Below, piece after piece: positions 52,621 through 62,142 of a stretch of DNA of 64,000 bases (positions are counted from its first letter, which is position 1; every line of letters begins with the position of its first letter). Under the pieces are notes generated by a model. That model saw only the letters and a program-made list of their open reading frames with translations, was not told where the DNA came from and did not search any database. Position numbers and translations under genes: made by a program. This DNA comes from Chryseobacterium indoltheticum (GTDB lineage Bacteria > Bacteroidota > Bacteroidia > Flavobacteriales > Weeksellaceae). The stretch is taken from NCBI RefSeq assembly GCF_003815915.1, contig NZ_CP033929.1:2666001-2730000 (forward strand), given 5' to 3'.

Positions 52621-53199
52621 TTATTTCAAATATTTGGTAATTTCTTCGTCTGTAGGCTTTACTTTGCTTACAAAACTATCAATTAGCTTTCCGTTTTCAT
52701 CAATTAAAAATTTGGTAAAGTTCCATTTCACTTCAGTGTCTTTTACTCCGTTTAATTGTTTTTCAGTAAGATATTTGAAAACTGGAGCGGTGTCATCTCC
52801 TTTTACAGAAACTTTAGCTGCTAGAGGAAAAGTAACCCCATAATTTTTCTGACAAAAAGCACCAATCTCAACATTTGTTCCCGGTTCTTGTCCGCCAAAA
52901 TTATTTGCAGGGAAACCAACAACGACCAGTTTATCACCATATTCTTTAGAAAGCTTTTCCAAATCTGCGTATTGAGGGGTAAAACCACATTCTGAAGCAG
53001 TATTTACAACAAGAATTTTCTTTCCTTTAAAATCTGCAAAGTTGATTGTTTTGCCTTCTTCAAGAGCGTCTACTTTGTAATCGTATATTGTTTGTGACAT
53101 AGCCTGTTTTGTTTTTACTTTAGAAACTTCGCTTTTTTTCTGAGCGCAACTGTTAGAAAACGCCATAAAAGAAATAAGCACTATAAAAAAATTCTTCAT
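52621..53199 (-). CDS. Glutathione peroxidase-like lipoprotein
   Basis: 192 residues with a lipobox (FMAFSNSCAQ). Active-site cysteine is in NTASECGFTPQYADLEKL; FPANNFGGQEPG contains the conserved Gln and the WNFTKFLID near the end the Trp of the GPx triad. A thioredoxin-fold peroxidase, probably thioredoxin-dependent, at the periplasmic face. A LolA-like gene lies upstream on the same strand. Confidence 0.9.
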   Translation of the reverse strand: MKNFFIVLISFMAFSNSCAQKKSEVSKVKTKQAMSQTIYDYKVDALEEGKTINFADFKGKKILVVNTASECGFTPQYADLEKLSKEYGDKLVVVGFPANNFGGQEPGTNVEIGAFCQKNYGVTFPLAAKVSVKGDDTAPVFKYLTEKQLNGVKDTEVKWNFTKFLIDENGKLIDSFVSKVKPTDEEITKYLK

Positions 53200-53213
53200 T
53201 TCGAGATATTTAT

Positions 53214-53876
53214 TTAAAATTTAAAATTGTTAGCAGGAAATACTTTATTGATTTCCACTTTGTAGAGAAGCATCACGTAATCGCCGTCTTTTTTGGTGCT
53301 CGATGATTCTAATCTGAATGGCATCATCAAATTCCCGACCTTTTTGTAATCTGAATACGTTAAAGTTTCATCTTTTTTTATTTCTTTTAAAAGCATGAAT
53401 GACTTAGTATCAAAATAATAGTAGTTTTTATTAACGTTTTTAGTCAATTCCACCTTATGGCAATAGATCTCTCCTACTTTTTCTTTCCCTAAATATTTTG
53501 CTTCAAAACCTTTATTTTCCCAGTCAATAAAATCATTATCAAAGCTTTCGGGAACATATTCTTTATACTCCTGAAGTTTATTGGCTGCATAATTCATGGC
53601 GTACCCTTTATTGCCGTCATACCCTTCAATGGCGGTATCTTTTCCTCCTATTGTAATGACAGTCTTGGTTAAATTGGGTCTTTGCTGATATATTTTGATA
53701 GGATATTCGTCTTTAATTCCTAAAATTACTTTTCCTTGAAGTAATACTGAATTTAAAAGTTTCCAATTGGTTAATCCTCCCGATAATTCTATGTTTTTTT
53801 CAATAATTTCTTTAGCAGTCTGAGCAAAAGACAGTTGAGAAAAAATCAGGACGAAAACGATGAGTAATTTCTTCAT
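53214..53876 (-). CDS. LolA-like outer-membrane lipoprotein carrier
   Basis: 220 residues, signal peptide (VFVLIFSQLSFAQ). Beta-rich mature part with AKEIIEKNIELSGGLTNW and the final blocks typical of the LolA/outer-membrane lipoprotein-sorting family, including YYYFDTKSFMLLKEIKK. Not certain to be the main LolA; Bacteroidota have several. The glutathione peroxidase gene starts 14 nt downstream. Confidence 0.72.
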   Translation of the reverse strand: MKKLLIVFVLIFSQLSFAQTAKEIIEKNIELSGGLTNWKLLNSVLLQGKVILGIKDEYPIKIYQQRPNLTKTVITIGGKDTAIEGYDGNKGYAMNYAANKLQEYKEYVPESFDNDFIDWENKGFEAKYLGKEKVGEIYCHKVELTKNVNKNYYYFDTKSFMLLKEIKKDETLTYSDYKKVGNLMMPFRLESSSTKKDGDYVMLLYKVEINKVFPANNFKF

Positions 53877-53986
53877 TAAATCAATTTATAAAATCAAATA
53901 TAAGGCTTTTTTAATTTGAAAATGAGGCAATTTGAAAATGAAAGCCGATAACATAACATTTTCAAATTATCTAATTAAACAAATTT

Positions 53987-54709
53987 TCAAATTAATTTTC
54001 TGGCTTTTTCCAGATCTTCAGGCGTATCAATTCCTACTCCGATGAAATTGGTTTCAATCAACTTTATTTTCATACCATATTCCAGGTAACGAATGCATTC
54101 TATTTTTTCTGAAATTTCTAAAGGTTTCATTTCCAGTTTGGAAAATTGAAGCAAAGCATGTTTTCTAAAAGCATACACACCGATATGTTTGAAATAATCA
54201 ACCTGATAAGAAATTTCTCTGTGAAAGGGAATTACAGAACGGCTGAAATACAGTGCAAAACCGTTGTTATCGGTAATTACTTTTACATTATTTGGGTTTT
54301 CTATTTCTTCTTTTTCGTGAAGTTTTATTTTTAATGAAGCCAAAGAGATTTCCTGGTTTTCATCTTCTTTAAAAACTTCAATCAATTGTTGTAAAGGTTC
54401 TAATTTTAAGAACGGCTCATCTCCCTGAACGTTGATTACGATATCGCAATCGATATTCTGTACAGCTTCAGCAATTCTGTCACTTCCTGTTTCATGTTGC
54501 CCCGTCATTACAGCTTTTCCGCCATTATTTTCAATTTCGTTAAAAATAATTTCAGAATCTGTGGCTACAAATACTTCGTCAAAAAGTCCGGTTTCCACAA
54601 CATTTTGGTAGGTAGTTGTAATGACTGTTTTTTCACCCAATATCTGCATCAGTTTTGCGGGAAAACGGCTGGCTTCATAGCGCGCAGGAATTACAGCGAT
54701 AATTTTCAT
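53987..54709 (-). CDS. kdsB: 3-deoxy-manno-octulosonate cytidylyltransferase
   Basis: 240 residues. [15 protein letters not shown] is the CTP-binding motif; [20 protein letters not shown] and [10 protein letters not shown] complete the pattern of KdsB. It activates Kdo with CTP for lipopolysaccharide inner core synthesis. Minus strand, with a 110-nt gap to the LolA-like gene. Confidence 0.95.
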   Translation of the reverse strand: MKIIAVIPARYEASRFPAKLMQILGEKTVITTTYQNVVETGLFDEVFVATDSEIIFNEIENNGGKAVMTGQHETGSDRIAEAVQNIDCDIVINVQGDEPFLKLEPLQQLIEVFKEDENQEISLASLKIKLHEKEEIENPNNVKVITDNNGFALYFSRSVIPFHREISYQVDYFKHIGVYAFRKHALLQFSKLEMKPLEISEKIECIRYLEYGMKIKLIETNFIGVGIDTPEDLEKARKLI

Positions 54710-54742
54710 TTTATTTAAATATAAATTATTAAAAGTTGATTT

Positions 54743-55333
54743 TTAGCTTAAATAATTAACTAAAAAGATGATTCCGTAAATCCAAAAGATGTACAGAAAC
54801 GAGTAAAAAAATCCAAATGCGAAACTTTTCAGCAAGTCACCTTTACATTTTCTTGAATTTTTAAATACCAATCGTAAAGCTCGGAAAAAAATCCAATATA
54901 GCATTGCAGCAAAAAATAAAATTGCCGCCCAAAAGAAGAATCCTAGAAAATATAATAGAAAAGCAAACACGATTGAAATTAAAAACCATAAGATAATTGA
55001 AGCAATAGCTCCACCAATTCCGTCTCCTACAGCAGGCGGATCAAACCCGGAAACATCTGGTAAAGAAATATTATCAGAATATTTTTCAACTCTTTCTTTA
55101 TGCAAAATATGCCCGACATTATCTTTTAGTTTCAAACCAAAATATAATCCTGAACTGATAAAAATAAAAAATGCTCCGGCTAAAATAGATGTTGAAACAA
55201 TAGAATTTTGAAATAAAGATCGGTGAGAATTTGTTCCTGAAAGCCAGACACTCAAAATGACCAAAATGATAATCGCTAAAGTGAAATAACTTAGCCATTT
55301 TGTTTCAAGAAAAGTTTTCCTTTGGAATTTCAT
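54743..55333 (-). CDS. Hypothetical membrane protein, 196 residues
   Basis: Four or five hydrophobic segments (YFTLAIIILVILSVWLSG; VSTSILAGAFFIFISSGL; ASIILWFLISIVFAFLLYFL; WAAILFFAAMLYWIFF; FYSFLYIFWIYGIIFL). No signal peptide, no recognised family. Convergent neighbours none; it lies in the minus-strand run with kdsB 33 nt downstream. Confidence 0.65.
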   Translation of the reverse strand: MKFQRKTFLETKWLSYFTLAIIILVILSVWLSGTNSHRSLFQNSIVSTSILAGAFFIFISSGLYFGLKLKDNVGHILHKERVEKYSDNISLPDVSGFDPPAVGDGIGGAIASIILWFLISIVFAFLLYFLGFFFWAAILFFAAMLYWIFFRALRLVFKNSRKCKGDLLKSFAFGFFYSFLYIFWIYGIIFLVNYLS

Positions 55334-55374
55334 TAATAAATCTGAATATTTTAATTAAATATTTCGGCCTAAAA

Positions 55375-55403
55375 AAATTGCCGAAGTAAACCTTCGGCAA
55401 TTT
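55375..55403 (-). terminator. Terminator of the aminotransferase gene
   Basis: AAATTGCCGAAG/CTTCGGCAATTT with loop TAAAC, about 45 nt after the stop on the minus strand. Confidence 0.7.
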
Positions 55404-55447
55404 ATGTGATTTTTCTTAAAGTTCAAATTCTACAATAAATTAAAAAA

Positions 55448-56701
55448 TTATTTTAAATTATTTAAAGCATTTTCCAATTTAGGCAGCATCAATTCAATTT
55501 CTTTAATATCTAAACCTCCTACAGAAGCTCTGAACCACGGCTCAGATTTAGCTTCGCCAAATGCAGAGAAAGGTACTAAAGCAACTCCAGCTTCATTGAT
55601 TAAATAAAATACCAAATCAGAAGAATTTTCAATCACTGTTCCGTCAGGTTTTGTCTTTCCGATATAATCTAACTTGATTGTCAAGTAAAGTGCACCCATC
55701 GGTTCAATACTTTCAACAGTTAAACCTTTCGTTTTCAGATCCTGAATTCCGTTGTGAAGAACCTTTAAGCTTGCTTCCAGTTTTCCTTTAAAATCATTGA
55801 TAAATGCATTTACATTATCAGCATTCTGGAAATATTTTGCAGTTGCTTCCTGCTCCGGTTTTGGTGCCCAAGCTCCAACGTGAGTCAATAAAGCTTTCAT
55901 TTTATCAATAATATGAGCGGGACCAAATCCCCATCCTACACGAACTCCTGTTGCGGCAAGACATTTTGAAATACCTTCAATATAAATTGTAAATTCTCTC
56001 ATTTCAGGGAAAAGAGATACCGGATCAACGTGTTTTGCACCAAAAGTAAGATTAGAATAAATCTGATCGTACATTAAATATAACGGCTTTTCGTCTGCTC
56101 CTCTTTTGCTGTTTTCCTCTAAAATCATTTCACAGATTTCTCTCAACTGAGCTTCTGTAAACATGGTTCCTGTAGGATTTAATGGCGAACAAAGCGCCAA
56201 AAGAACAGCTCCGCTTAAGTGAGGTCTCAAATCATCAGCAGTGGGTAAGAAATTGTTTTCCGGAGTTGTCTTCACTTCAACAGCATCTGCAGAAGTAAGA
56301 TAAGCATAATGATTATTATTCCAAGATGGTGTAGGATAAATTACTTTATCGCCTTCATCAACGATTGTTTTATATACGGCATAAATCAACGGTCTTGAAC
56401 CTGCTGTAATCAGAATATCGTTTGCTGAATAATCAAGATTCCATCTTGTTTTAAGGTCTTTAGAAACTTCACTTCTTAAAGATAACAATCCGTTTGCCGG
56501 TGGATAATTGGTTAAATTATTCTGATACGCTTTCTGAATTTCTTCTTTTAATTCTGCAGGAATCGGATAAAGATTAGAATTCAAATCTCCAATCGTAAGA
56601 TTGGCAATCTCTGCTCCTTTCGCCTTTAAATCATTTACTTCATTACCAATTTTTACAATTTCAGAACCAATAAGGTTCGCTGCTAATTTTGAAACTTTCA
56701 C
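55448..56701 (-). CDS. PLP-dependent aminotransferase (class I/II)
   Basis: 417 residues. GISKCLAATGVRVGW carries the Schiff-base lysine with the S-K-x5-G-x-R-x-G-W motif of aspartate-type aminotransferases; LYLMYDQIYSNLTF gives the PLP aspartate and tyrosine. N-terminal TIGDLNSNLYPIP and LTNYPPANGLLSLR. The substrate may be aspartate or another acidic/hydrophobic amino acid; not resolved. Well expressed gene with terminator at 55375. Confidence 0.9.
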   Translation of the reverse strand: MKVSKLAANLIGSEIVKIGNEVNDLKAKGAEIANLTIGDLNSNLYPIPAELKEEIQKAYQNNLTNYPPANGLLSLRSEVSKDLKTRWNLDYSANDILITAGSRPLIYAVYKTIVDEGDKVIYPTPSWNNNHYAYLTSADAVEVKTTPENNFLPTADDLRPHLSGAVLLALCSPLNPTGTMFTEAQLREICEMILEENSKRGADEKPLYLMYDQIYSNLTFGAKHVDPVSLFPEMREFTIYIEGISKCLAATGVRVGWGFGPAHIIDKMKALLTHVGAWAPKPEQEATAKYFQNADNVNAFINDFKGKLEASLKVLHNGIQDLKTKGLTVESIEPMGALYLTIKLDYIGKTKPDGTVIENSSDLVFYLINEAGVALVPFSAFGEAKSEPWFRASVGGLDIKEIELMLPKLENALNNLK

Positions 56702-56768
56702 TTTTTATATATTAGATGTTAAATGTTATAAATTATGAGTTATGAATTATGAGTCTCTTAGTAGTGAA

Positions 56769-56813
56769 AATAATGCTTTCACTCATAATTCATAACTTAA
56801 AACTTATAACTCA
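56769..56813. repeat. 45-bp direct repeat, left copy, with a fragment of a four-helix-bundle gene start
   Basis: Matches 57163-57207 with 3 differences. On the minus strand the left copy reads ATGAGTGAAAGCATTATT from 56786, which equals the first codons (MSESII) of the intact gene at 57180. A vestige of a second gene copy. Confidence 0.6.
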
Positions 56814-56823
56814 ATTTTTTTAA

Positions 56824-57180
56824 TTATGAGTTTTTACTTTTTGTGGTTATAATAATGCTTCTTATTATTTTTAAAACTTCCATTGCTGGATTTTTTAATT
56901 TTTCAAATTCTTCTTTTGAAATATATTGAGTTTCATATAAAAGTTCTAGCCAATAAATTGTTTCGTCACATTCTTTTTGAGAGATAGATAATTTATGTAT
57001 AAAATCTAATCTACTTTGTGCATTTAAAGCTTCACGAACATTTGCTCCTACTGAAGTTCCTGAGCGTAAGAGCTGTTTAGATAAAACATATTCTTTTTTA
57101 TCAACGGTGAACTTTCTATAAAAATTGACAATAATTACAGCGAACTCAAAACTTTTCTTTCCAATAATGCTTTCACTCAT
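56824..57180 (-). CDS. Four-helix bundle protein (S23/IVP family)
   Basis: 118 residues. SFEFAVIIVNFYRKF, then YVLSKQLLRSGTSVGANVREALNAQS, and SQKECDETIYWLELL are classic for the bacterial 23S rRNA intervening-sequence (IVP) / four-helix bundle family. No rRNA gene is near, so the usual association is absent here. It sits between two copies of a 45-bp repeat, an arrangement suggestive of a mobile or modular cassette. Confidence 0.85.
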   Translation of the reverse strand: MSESIIGKKSFEFAVIIVNFYRKFTVDKKEYVLSKQLLRSGTSVGANVREALNAQSRLDFIHKLSISQKECDETIYWLELLYETQYISKEEFEKLKNPAMEVLKIIRSIIITTKSKNS

Positions 57181-57207
57181 AATTTATAACTCAAAACTTA
57201 TAACTTA
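57163..57207. repeat. 45-bp direct repeat, right copy
   Basis: Second copy of the repeat at 56769-56813; it covers the 5' end and leader of the four-helix-bundle gene. Confidence 0.6.
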
Positions 57208-57212
57208 TTATT

Positions 57213-58937
57213 TTAATTCAACTGAAGGTCTTTTCTTACTTCTTCAATTTTTGCTTCCAAAACTTTTAACGTTTCTTCAAAGTCTTCTTTTGAAGTGATT
57301 GTTTCTTTTACAGAAACATAAAATTTAATTTTCGGTTCTGTTCCTGAAGGTCTTACGCAAACTTTTGTTCCGTCCTGAGTGTAATAAATTAAAACATTAG
57401 ACTTCGGAATATCATCCATTACATGTTTTTCATTTTCAGAAACCACGAAATTGGTCTGCTCTTTAAAATCTTTTACTTCTTCAACCAATGAACCAGCCAA
57501 TGATTTTGGAGGATTTTCTCGGAAATTCTTCATCATATTCTGAATTTCTTCCGCTCCGTCTCTTCCTTTTTTAACGATGTTAATTAAACCTTCGTAATAC
57601 ATTCCGGTTTCCTGATAAATCTCGATCAGATATTCGTACATCGTTTTTCCGTTGGCTTTACACCAAGCTGCAATTTCGCAGGCTAAAATGATACTTCCGC
57701 AAGAATCTTTGTCACGAACGAAATCTCCGGTCATGAAACCAAAACTTTCTTCACCACCGCAAACAAATTTTTCCTCGCCTTCAAAATCACGGATCATTTT
57801 TCCGATCCATTTGAAACCTGTTAATCCAACTTTGCAGTCTACACCGAATTTTTCAGCAATATCAAAGAAAATATCTGAAGTGACAATTGTAGAACCTATG
57901 AATTCTTTTCCTGTAATTTTTCCTTGTTTTTCCCACTGATCTAAAATATAATACGTCAAAATAGTATTACACTGATTTCCGTTTAATAATTGAATTTCAC
58001 CTTCCAGATTTCTAACGGCAATTCCTAATCGGTCTCCATCGGGATCAGTTCCGATTACGATATCTGCATTGGTGATTTTAGCTAAATCCATCGCCATTTC
58101 CAAAGCTGCAGGTTCTTCCGGATTTGGAGAATCTACGGTCGGAAAATTTCCACTTGGAATCATTTGTTCTTTAACTAAATCAATCTTTTTGAAACCAGCT
58201 TTTTCCAAAGCTTTCGGAACAGTTGTGTAAGTTGTTCCATGAATGGAAGTGAAAACAATATTCAAATTACCTTTTCCAACATCTTGATATGAAGAGTTTT
58301 CGATACAGGCATCGATATAAACATCATCTTGCTCCTCTCCGATCCACTCTATCAAATCATCATTTCCTTCAAATTTAATTTCTTCAAATTTTACAGAATA
58401 TACTTCATTGATAATCGCTTCATCATGTGGCGGAACGATTTGCGCACCGTCATTCCAATATACTTTGTAACCGTTATATTCAGGCGGATTGTGAGAGGCT
58501 GTCAATACAATTCCTCCATTACATTTTCTGTCACGAACAGTGAAAGATAATTCCGGAGTTGGTCTGTGATTTTTAAACAGAAGAACTTTTATTCCGTTTG
58601 CTGTTAAAACATCTGCCACTAATTTTCCGAATTCTTTTGAATTATTTCTTACGTCATAAGCAATTGCAACGCTAATTTCCTCGCCTTGAAACTGCTGCAA
58701 CATATAATTCGCAAGTCCCTGTGTAGCTTGACCTAACGTGTATTTATTTAAACGATTGGTTCCAACTCCCATAATTCCTCTCATCCCTCCTGTTCCGAAC
58801 TCTAATTCTCTGTAAAAAGAATCTTCCAAATCAGGAGAATTGCTGTCGATTAACAATTGAACAGCATCCTTCGTTTCCTGATCAAATGTATCTGAAAGCC
58901 ATAACTTAGCTTTATCAATAGTTGATATTTCTGACAT
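57213..58937 (-). CDS. Phospho-sugar mutase (phosphoglucomutase/phosphomannomutase)
   Basis: 574 residues. Catalytic phosphoserine loop TASHNPPEYNGYKVYW near residue 145; metal-binding DPDGDRLG about residue 300, and the C-terminal CVRPSGTEPKIKFYV phosphate-binding loop. RGIMGVGTNRLN opens the N-terminal domain. Interconverts hexose 1- and 6-phosphates for glycogen or polysaccharide synthesis. Length fits the PGM2-type family; no missing motif. Confidence 0.93.
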   Translation of the reverse strand: MSEISTIDKAKLWLSDTFDQETKDAVQLLIDSNSPDLEDSFYRELEFGTGGMRGIMGVGTNRLNKYTLGQATQGLANYMLQQFQGEEISVAIAYDVRNNSKEFGKLVADVLTANGIKVLLFKNHRPTPELSFTVRDRKCNGGIVLTASHNPPEYNGYKVYWNDGAQIVPPHDEAIINEVYSVKFEEIKFEGNDDLIEWIGEEQDDVYIDACIENSSYQDVGKGNLNIVFTSIHGTTYTTVPKALEKAGFKKIDLVKEQMIPSGNFPTVDSPNPEEPAALEMAMDLAKITNADIVIGTDPDGDRLGIAVRNLEGEIQLLNGNQCNTILTYYILDQWEKQGKITGKEFIGSTIVTSDIFFDIAEKFGVDCKVGLTGFKWIGKMIRDFEGEEKFVCGGEESFGFMTGDFVRDKDSCGSIILACEIAAWCKANGKTMYEYLIEIYQETGMYYEGLINIVKKGRDGAEEIQNMMKNFRENPPKSLAGSLVEEVKDFKEQTNFVVSENEKHVMDDIPKSNVLIYYTQDGTKVCVRPSGTEPKIKFYVSVKETITSKEDFEETLKVLEAKIEEVRKDLQLN

Positions 58938-58954
58938 TATTTATATTTTTTTTA

Positions 58955-59302
58955 TTATTGTCCAACAGGTTTATTACCAACATAAGCCGGTATTAAAACA
59001 GCAGCTCCAACTATTCCTACAACCAGAGGAATAGTTTTTCCTGTACTTGGCTTTAGAATTTTATCAATATTATTTTTCTCAATTTGAACTTCTGAATTTT
59101 CTTGTTTTCCGATAATTGCATTCTCGGTTTGATTTAGAAACTCAAACTGTCTTATTTTTTTACCGTCTTTTGTTTCAATAATATATTTTGAATTATTTTT
59201 TAAAACCGTATAATCATAATCATTTTTTGAACTTACTTTTGTGGATACACAGGAAATTAAAAAAATGTTTAAAATTGAAATTATCGCTATTTTTTTCATC
59301 AT
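58955..59302 (-). CDS. Hypothetical lipoprotein
   Basis: 115 residues with a lipobox (LNIFLISCVST). The mature part is short and polar, ending in a hydrophobic stretch with glycines (VVGIVGAAVLIPAYVG), which may insert into a membrane. No family assigned. The frame could start one codon later. Confidence 0.65.
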   Translation of the reverse strand: MMKKIAIISILNIFLISCVSTKVSSKNDYDYTVLKNNSKYIIETKDGKKIRQFEFLNQTENAIIGKQENSEVQIEKNNIDKILKPSTGKTIPLVVGIVGAAVLIPAYVGNKPVGQ

Positions 59303-59360
59303 TTATTAAAATTATTGACTTTCACCAAAAATTGTTTTTTCTTTTTTATATGTTTTTTTA

Positions 59361-60059
59361 TTACAGTTTTTTATTCTCTACTCTCGTTGTTTTGTCAACT
59401 TTAAAAGCTCTGATAGGATCGTTATAATACACAAATTTTGCTGTATTTTTCACAGTTCCTTTTAATGTATCTTTTACGTTGACTTCTGCGTAGTTTCCGT
59501 TTTGAGAATCTACATTCAAATTGACAATTTTCCAGTAAGGAGCAATTAAACTTGCAGTGTCAGAGATTTTTATTACCGCATCTTTAGTTGCACCTAAAAA
59601 ATTAGCGCGGCTTTTGTTCTGCATATCAATTTCTGCTCTTCTTGTGTTCAATGAACCCATAAAAGTAGCATAATTTTTTAAATTTAATTTTAAATTGTCG
59701 GTCTTAATTTCACTCGAAATATTCATTTCCACAGAATCTGAAATTGAAATTTTTTCCAGATTATATTTTGAATAAATCGTGATATTATAGAAATCAACGC
59801 CTTTTGTTTTTCGACTTTCTTTGATGGAAAGGGTTTTATCATCCACATCAATGTCCAGATTTCCGGCTATATTTGGGTAGGTCTCTACTTCTACAAAGTT
59901 TTTCGGTCCTCTTGCATAAAATACACGAAACTTTCCTTCAAGATCAAGGTTTACAAATTCTTCAACATCAATTTCTTTCTTCTCTAAATTTCCTTTTGGA
60001 GAAATTTTACCACAGGAAAATATAGCCAGTAAACTTATTCCTAAAACTATTTTTTTCAT
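59361..60059 (-). CDS. GIN (DUF2807) domain protein
   Basis: 232 residues with a lipobox-like signal (LLAIFSCGK). The mature part has the beta-helical repeat of the GIN/head DUF2807 family: FVEVETYPNIAGNLDI, NITIYSKYNLEKISI, LNLKNYATFMGSL. A putative auto-transporter adhesin type, anchored in the envelope. Its ATG touches the stop of the preceding gene, giving a shared base and suggesting translational coupling. Confidence 0.8.
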   Translation of the reverse strand: MKKIVLGISLLAIFSCGKISPKGNLEKKEIDVEEFVNLDLEGKFRVFYARGPKNFVEVETYPNIAGNLDIDVDDKTLSIKESRKTKGVDFYNITIYSKYNLEKISISDSVEMNISSEIKTDNLKLNLKNYATFMGSLNTRRAEIDMQNKSRANFLGATKDAVIKISDTASLIAPYWKIVNLNVDSQNGNYAEVNVKDTLKGTVKNTAKFVYYNDPIRAFKVDKTTRVENKKL

Positions 60060-60442
60060 TATTTACTTTTTTTATAAAGCCATGTTAATTTTTTACCATC
60101 AATATTTCTCAAAAGCAAGTATTTTTTGTCAACAACAGAATAATTAAACTTTATTGGCTCAGGCAGATTAGAATATTGCATAACCAAAGTGTTATTTTTT
60201 AAAGTATAAGTACCCGCACTTTTATTTTTGCCTCCCAACGATGAAAAAGACAAATTATCCTTAAATTCTAATGTACCAGTACCGTTTTCTTTGTTGATGT
60301 TATTCAACATTTTGGCATCAACTTCGTACTTTTCGCCTTCATTAATGCTGATAAATTCCCATTGCGAAGTTATCGGCTCTTTCTGTTTCACTTCTGAACA
60401 TGATAGAAACAAGGTACATAGAATTAATAGATAAAATTTCAT
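60059..60442 (-). CDS. Lipocalin-like small lipoprotein
   Basis: 127 residues with a lipobox (LLILCTLFLSCSE). Mature part is beta-rich (GTLEFKDNLSFSSLGGKNK, GTYTLKNNTLVMQYS), like lipocalin-type proteins of Bacteroidota. No ligand known. It precedes the GIN gene with an overlapping stop/start. Confidence 0.65.
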   Translation of the reverse strand: MKFYLLILCTLFLSCSEVKQKEPITSQWEFISINEGEKYEVDAKMLNNINKENGTGTLEFKDNLSFSSLGGKNKSAGTYTLKNNTLVMQYSNLPEPIKFNYSVVDKKYLLLRNIDGKKLTWLYKKSK

Positions 60443-60447
60443 ACAGC

Positions 60448-61398
60448 TTATATCACTTCGTCAATATTATAATTCTTATGTTCTCTGTTGGTTCTGATGA
60501 TCATTTCTCCCAAGAATCCTGCAATGAAAAGCAATGTTCCCATCAACATCATGGTTAATGCAATAAAAAACCAAGGATTATTGGTAATTAAATGTCCATA
60601 AATTCCTCTTGCTACATCAATCAGTTTCGAAATTCCCAACCAAAAAGCTGAAAGAAAACCTACGATAAACATAATGGTTCCTACTGCTCCGAAAAAATGC
60701 ATTGGCCTTCCTCCAAAACGACTTACAAACCAAAGAGTTACCAAATCTAAAAATCCTCGTACGAATCTTTCGGTTCCAAATTTTGATGTTCCATAAGGTC
60801 TTGCCTGATGCGGAACTTCTTTTTCTGTAATTCTTCTAAAACCTGCATTGGCAGCTAAAACGGGAATATAACGGTGCATATCTCCATAAACATCGATAGA
60901 TTTTACAACCTGTTTTTTATACGCTTTCAGACCACAGTTGAAGTCGTGCAAATAAACTCCTGAAACTTTTCTTGCTGCAGCGTTGAATAGTTTCGAAGGA
61001 ATATTTTTGGTCATTACATTGTCAAAACGCTTCTTTTTCCAGCCCGAAACAATGTCGTAATTATCTTCAATCACCATTCTGTAAAGCTCAGGAATTTCTT
61101 CCGGGAAGTCTTGTAAATCTGCATCCATCGTGATAATAACATCACCGTGTGCTCTTTCAAAAGCAGCGTGTAAAGCTTGAGATTTTCCGTAATTTCTGGA
61201 AAATTTTATTCCGTGGATTTGTGGATGCTGCACTTTTAAATTCTCAATAATGCTCCACGACAAATCTGTACTTCCGTCATCGATAAACCAAACTTCATAA
61301 GATAAGTTACTGGTTTTACAAACGTTGTCGATTCTTGTAAACAACTCTTCGAGAGATTCCTCTTCGTTAAGTAACGGAATTACTATAGATAAATTCAT
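60448..61398 (-). CDS. Family 2 glycosyltransferase with membrane anchor (DPM1/GtrB-like)
   Basis: 316 residues. N-terminal GT-A domain: SIVIPLLNEEESLEELF, VWFIDDGSTDLSW, ITMDADLQDFPEEI (D-x-D) and the late HQARPYGTSKFG. Two C-terminal hydrophobic segments (VGTIMFIVGFLSAFWLGI; FFIALTMMLMGTLLFIAGFLG). Such enzymes transfer sugars to polyprenyl phosphate. Acceptor unknown; DUF4199 follows upstream. Confidence 0.9.
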   Translation of the reverse strand: MNLSIVIPLLNEEESLEELFTRIDNVCKTSNLSYEVWFIDDGSTDLSWSIIENLKVQHPQIHGIKFSRNYGKSQALHAAFERAHGDVIITMDADLQDFPEEIPELYRMVIEDNYDIVSGWKKKRFDNVMTKNIPSKLFNAAARKVSGVYLHDFNCGLKAYKKQVVKSIDVYGDMHRYIPVLAANAGFRRITEKEVPHQARPYGTSKFGTERFVRGFLDLVTLWFVSRFGGRPMHFFGAVGTIMFIVGFLSAFWLGISKLIDVARGIYGHLITNNPWFFIALTMMLMGTLLFIAGFLGEMIIRTNREHKNYNIDEVI

Positions 61399-61414
61399 TT
61401 AATTTTAATAAAAA

Positions 61415-62011
61415 TTATTCTTGATTAATTACTTCCTGATGGTTTGTTTTCTTTCTAAAAAACGCTCCAAAAAAGACAGACAAAATTACGTAAAATATAA
61501 GAATTGCTGCAAAATATCCTGAAAAATGACTCGCCGTAAGCATATCTTTATCTTTTATCGTCGCAGGATCAAACCTTTGAAGACCTTCCTGATATTTTTG
61601 CTCCAGCTCATCAATGTCTTTTTGGTGCTTCAGAATCTTTTTTGCTGATTGATATTCTTTATCCAATTCAGATTTCTGGCGGTGTACATATTGATAATTT
61701 AATAGTTTTTTCGCATCCGTATCGATGAAATTTAAGAAAGAAAAGATACTTACGATAGATAAAATTCCGCCTACAAACATTGGCACAAATGCTCTTTTAA
61801 AAGCTTCCTTAAAATTCATTTGATGGTTATTCCAATGAGATTTTACAGACCAAAAAGCAAATAAAACATAGACAATTGGTAAAACAAAAGCATTGACTTT
61901 CAACGTTGTATCAAAATATTCGATACCTGAAAAAAACGTGTAGACTACAAAAAAGATTGCCATTGTAACGACATACAATAAAATTCCTAGGGTAAGTGGA
62001 CTTTTCGTCAT
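61415..62011 (-). CDS. DUF4199 family membrane protein
   Basis: 198 residues from the ATG at 62009-62011; an extension of the frame to 62197 crosses the SRP RNA gene and is not coding. Four hydrophobic helices: LGILLYVVTMAIFFVVYTF, LPIVYVLFAFWSV, FVGGILSIVSIFSFLNF, YFAAILIFYVILSVFFGAF; a helical soluble loop lies before the last. Function unknown. Sixteen nt before the glycosyltransferase gene. Confidence 0.85.
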   Translation of the reverse strand: MTKSPLTLGILLYVVTMAIFFVVYTFFSGIEYFDTTLKVNAFVLPIVYVLFAFWSVKSHWNNHQMNFKEAFKRAFVPMFVGGILSIVSIFSFLNFIDTDAKKLLNYQYVHRQKSELDKEYQSAKKILKHQKDIDELEQKYQEGLQRFDPATIKDKDMLTASHFSGYFAAILIFYVILSVFFGAFFRKKTNHQEVINQE

Positions 62012-62131
62012 AATTCTAATTTTTAGAAAATATCTTAAAAATATTGCCCTAAATTTCAGCGTTTTAGCTTTAGTAAAGGGATTTTTAAAGATTTTTTCTG
62101 TAATAATATTTTTAATTTTAAAATAAGTTCC

Positions 62132-62139
62132 TATCTTTG
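62132..62139 (+). promoter_or_regulatory. Promoter -7 box of the SRP RNA
   Basis: TATCTTTG matches TAnnTTTG exactly and lies just before the predicted RNA start. Confidence 0.65.
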
Positions 62140-62142
62140 CAA

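Noticed and set aside
52621..53199. Selenocysteine in the glutathione peroxidase
   Set aside because: The active-site codon gives cysteine in NTASECGF; no SECIS or in-frame TGA.
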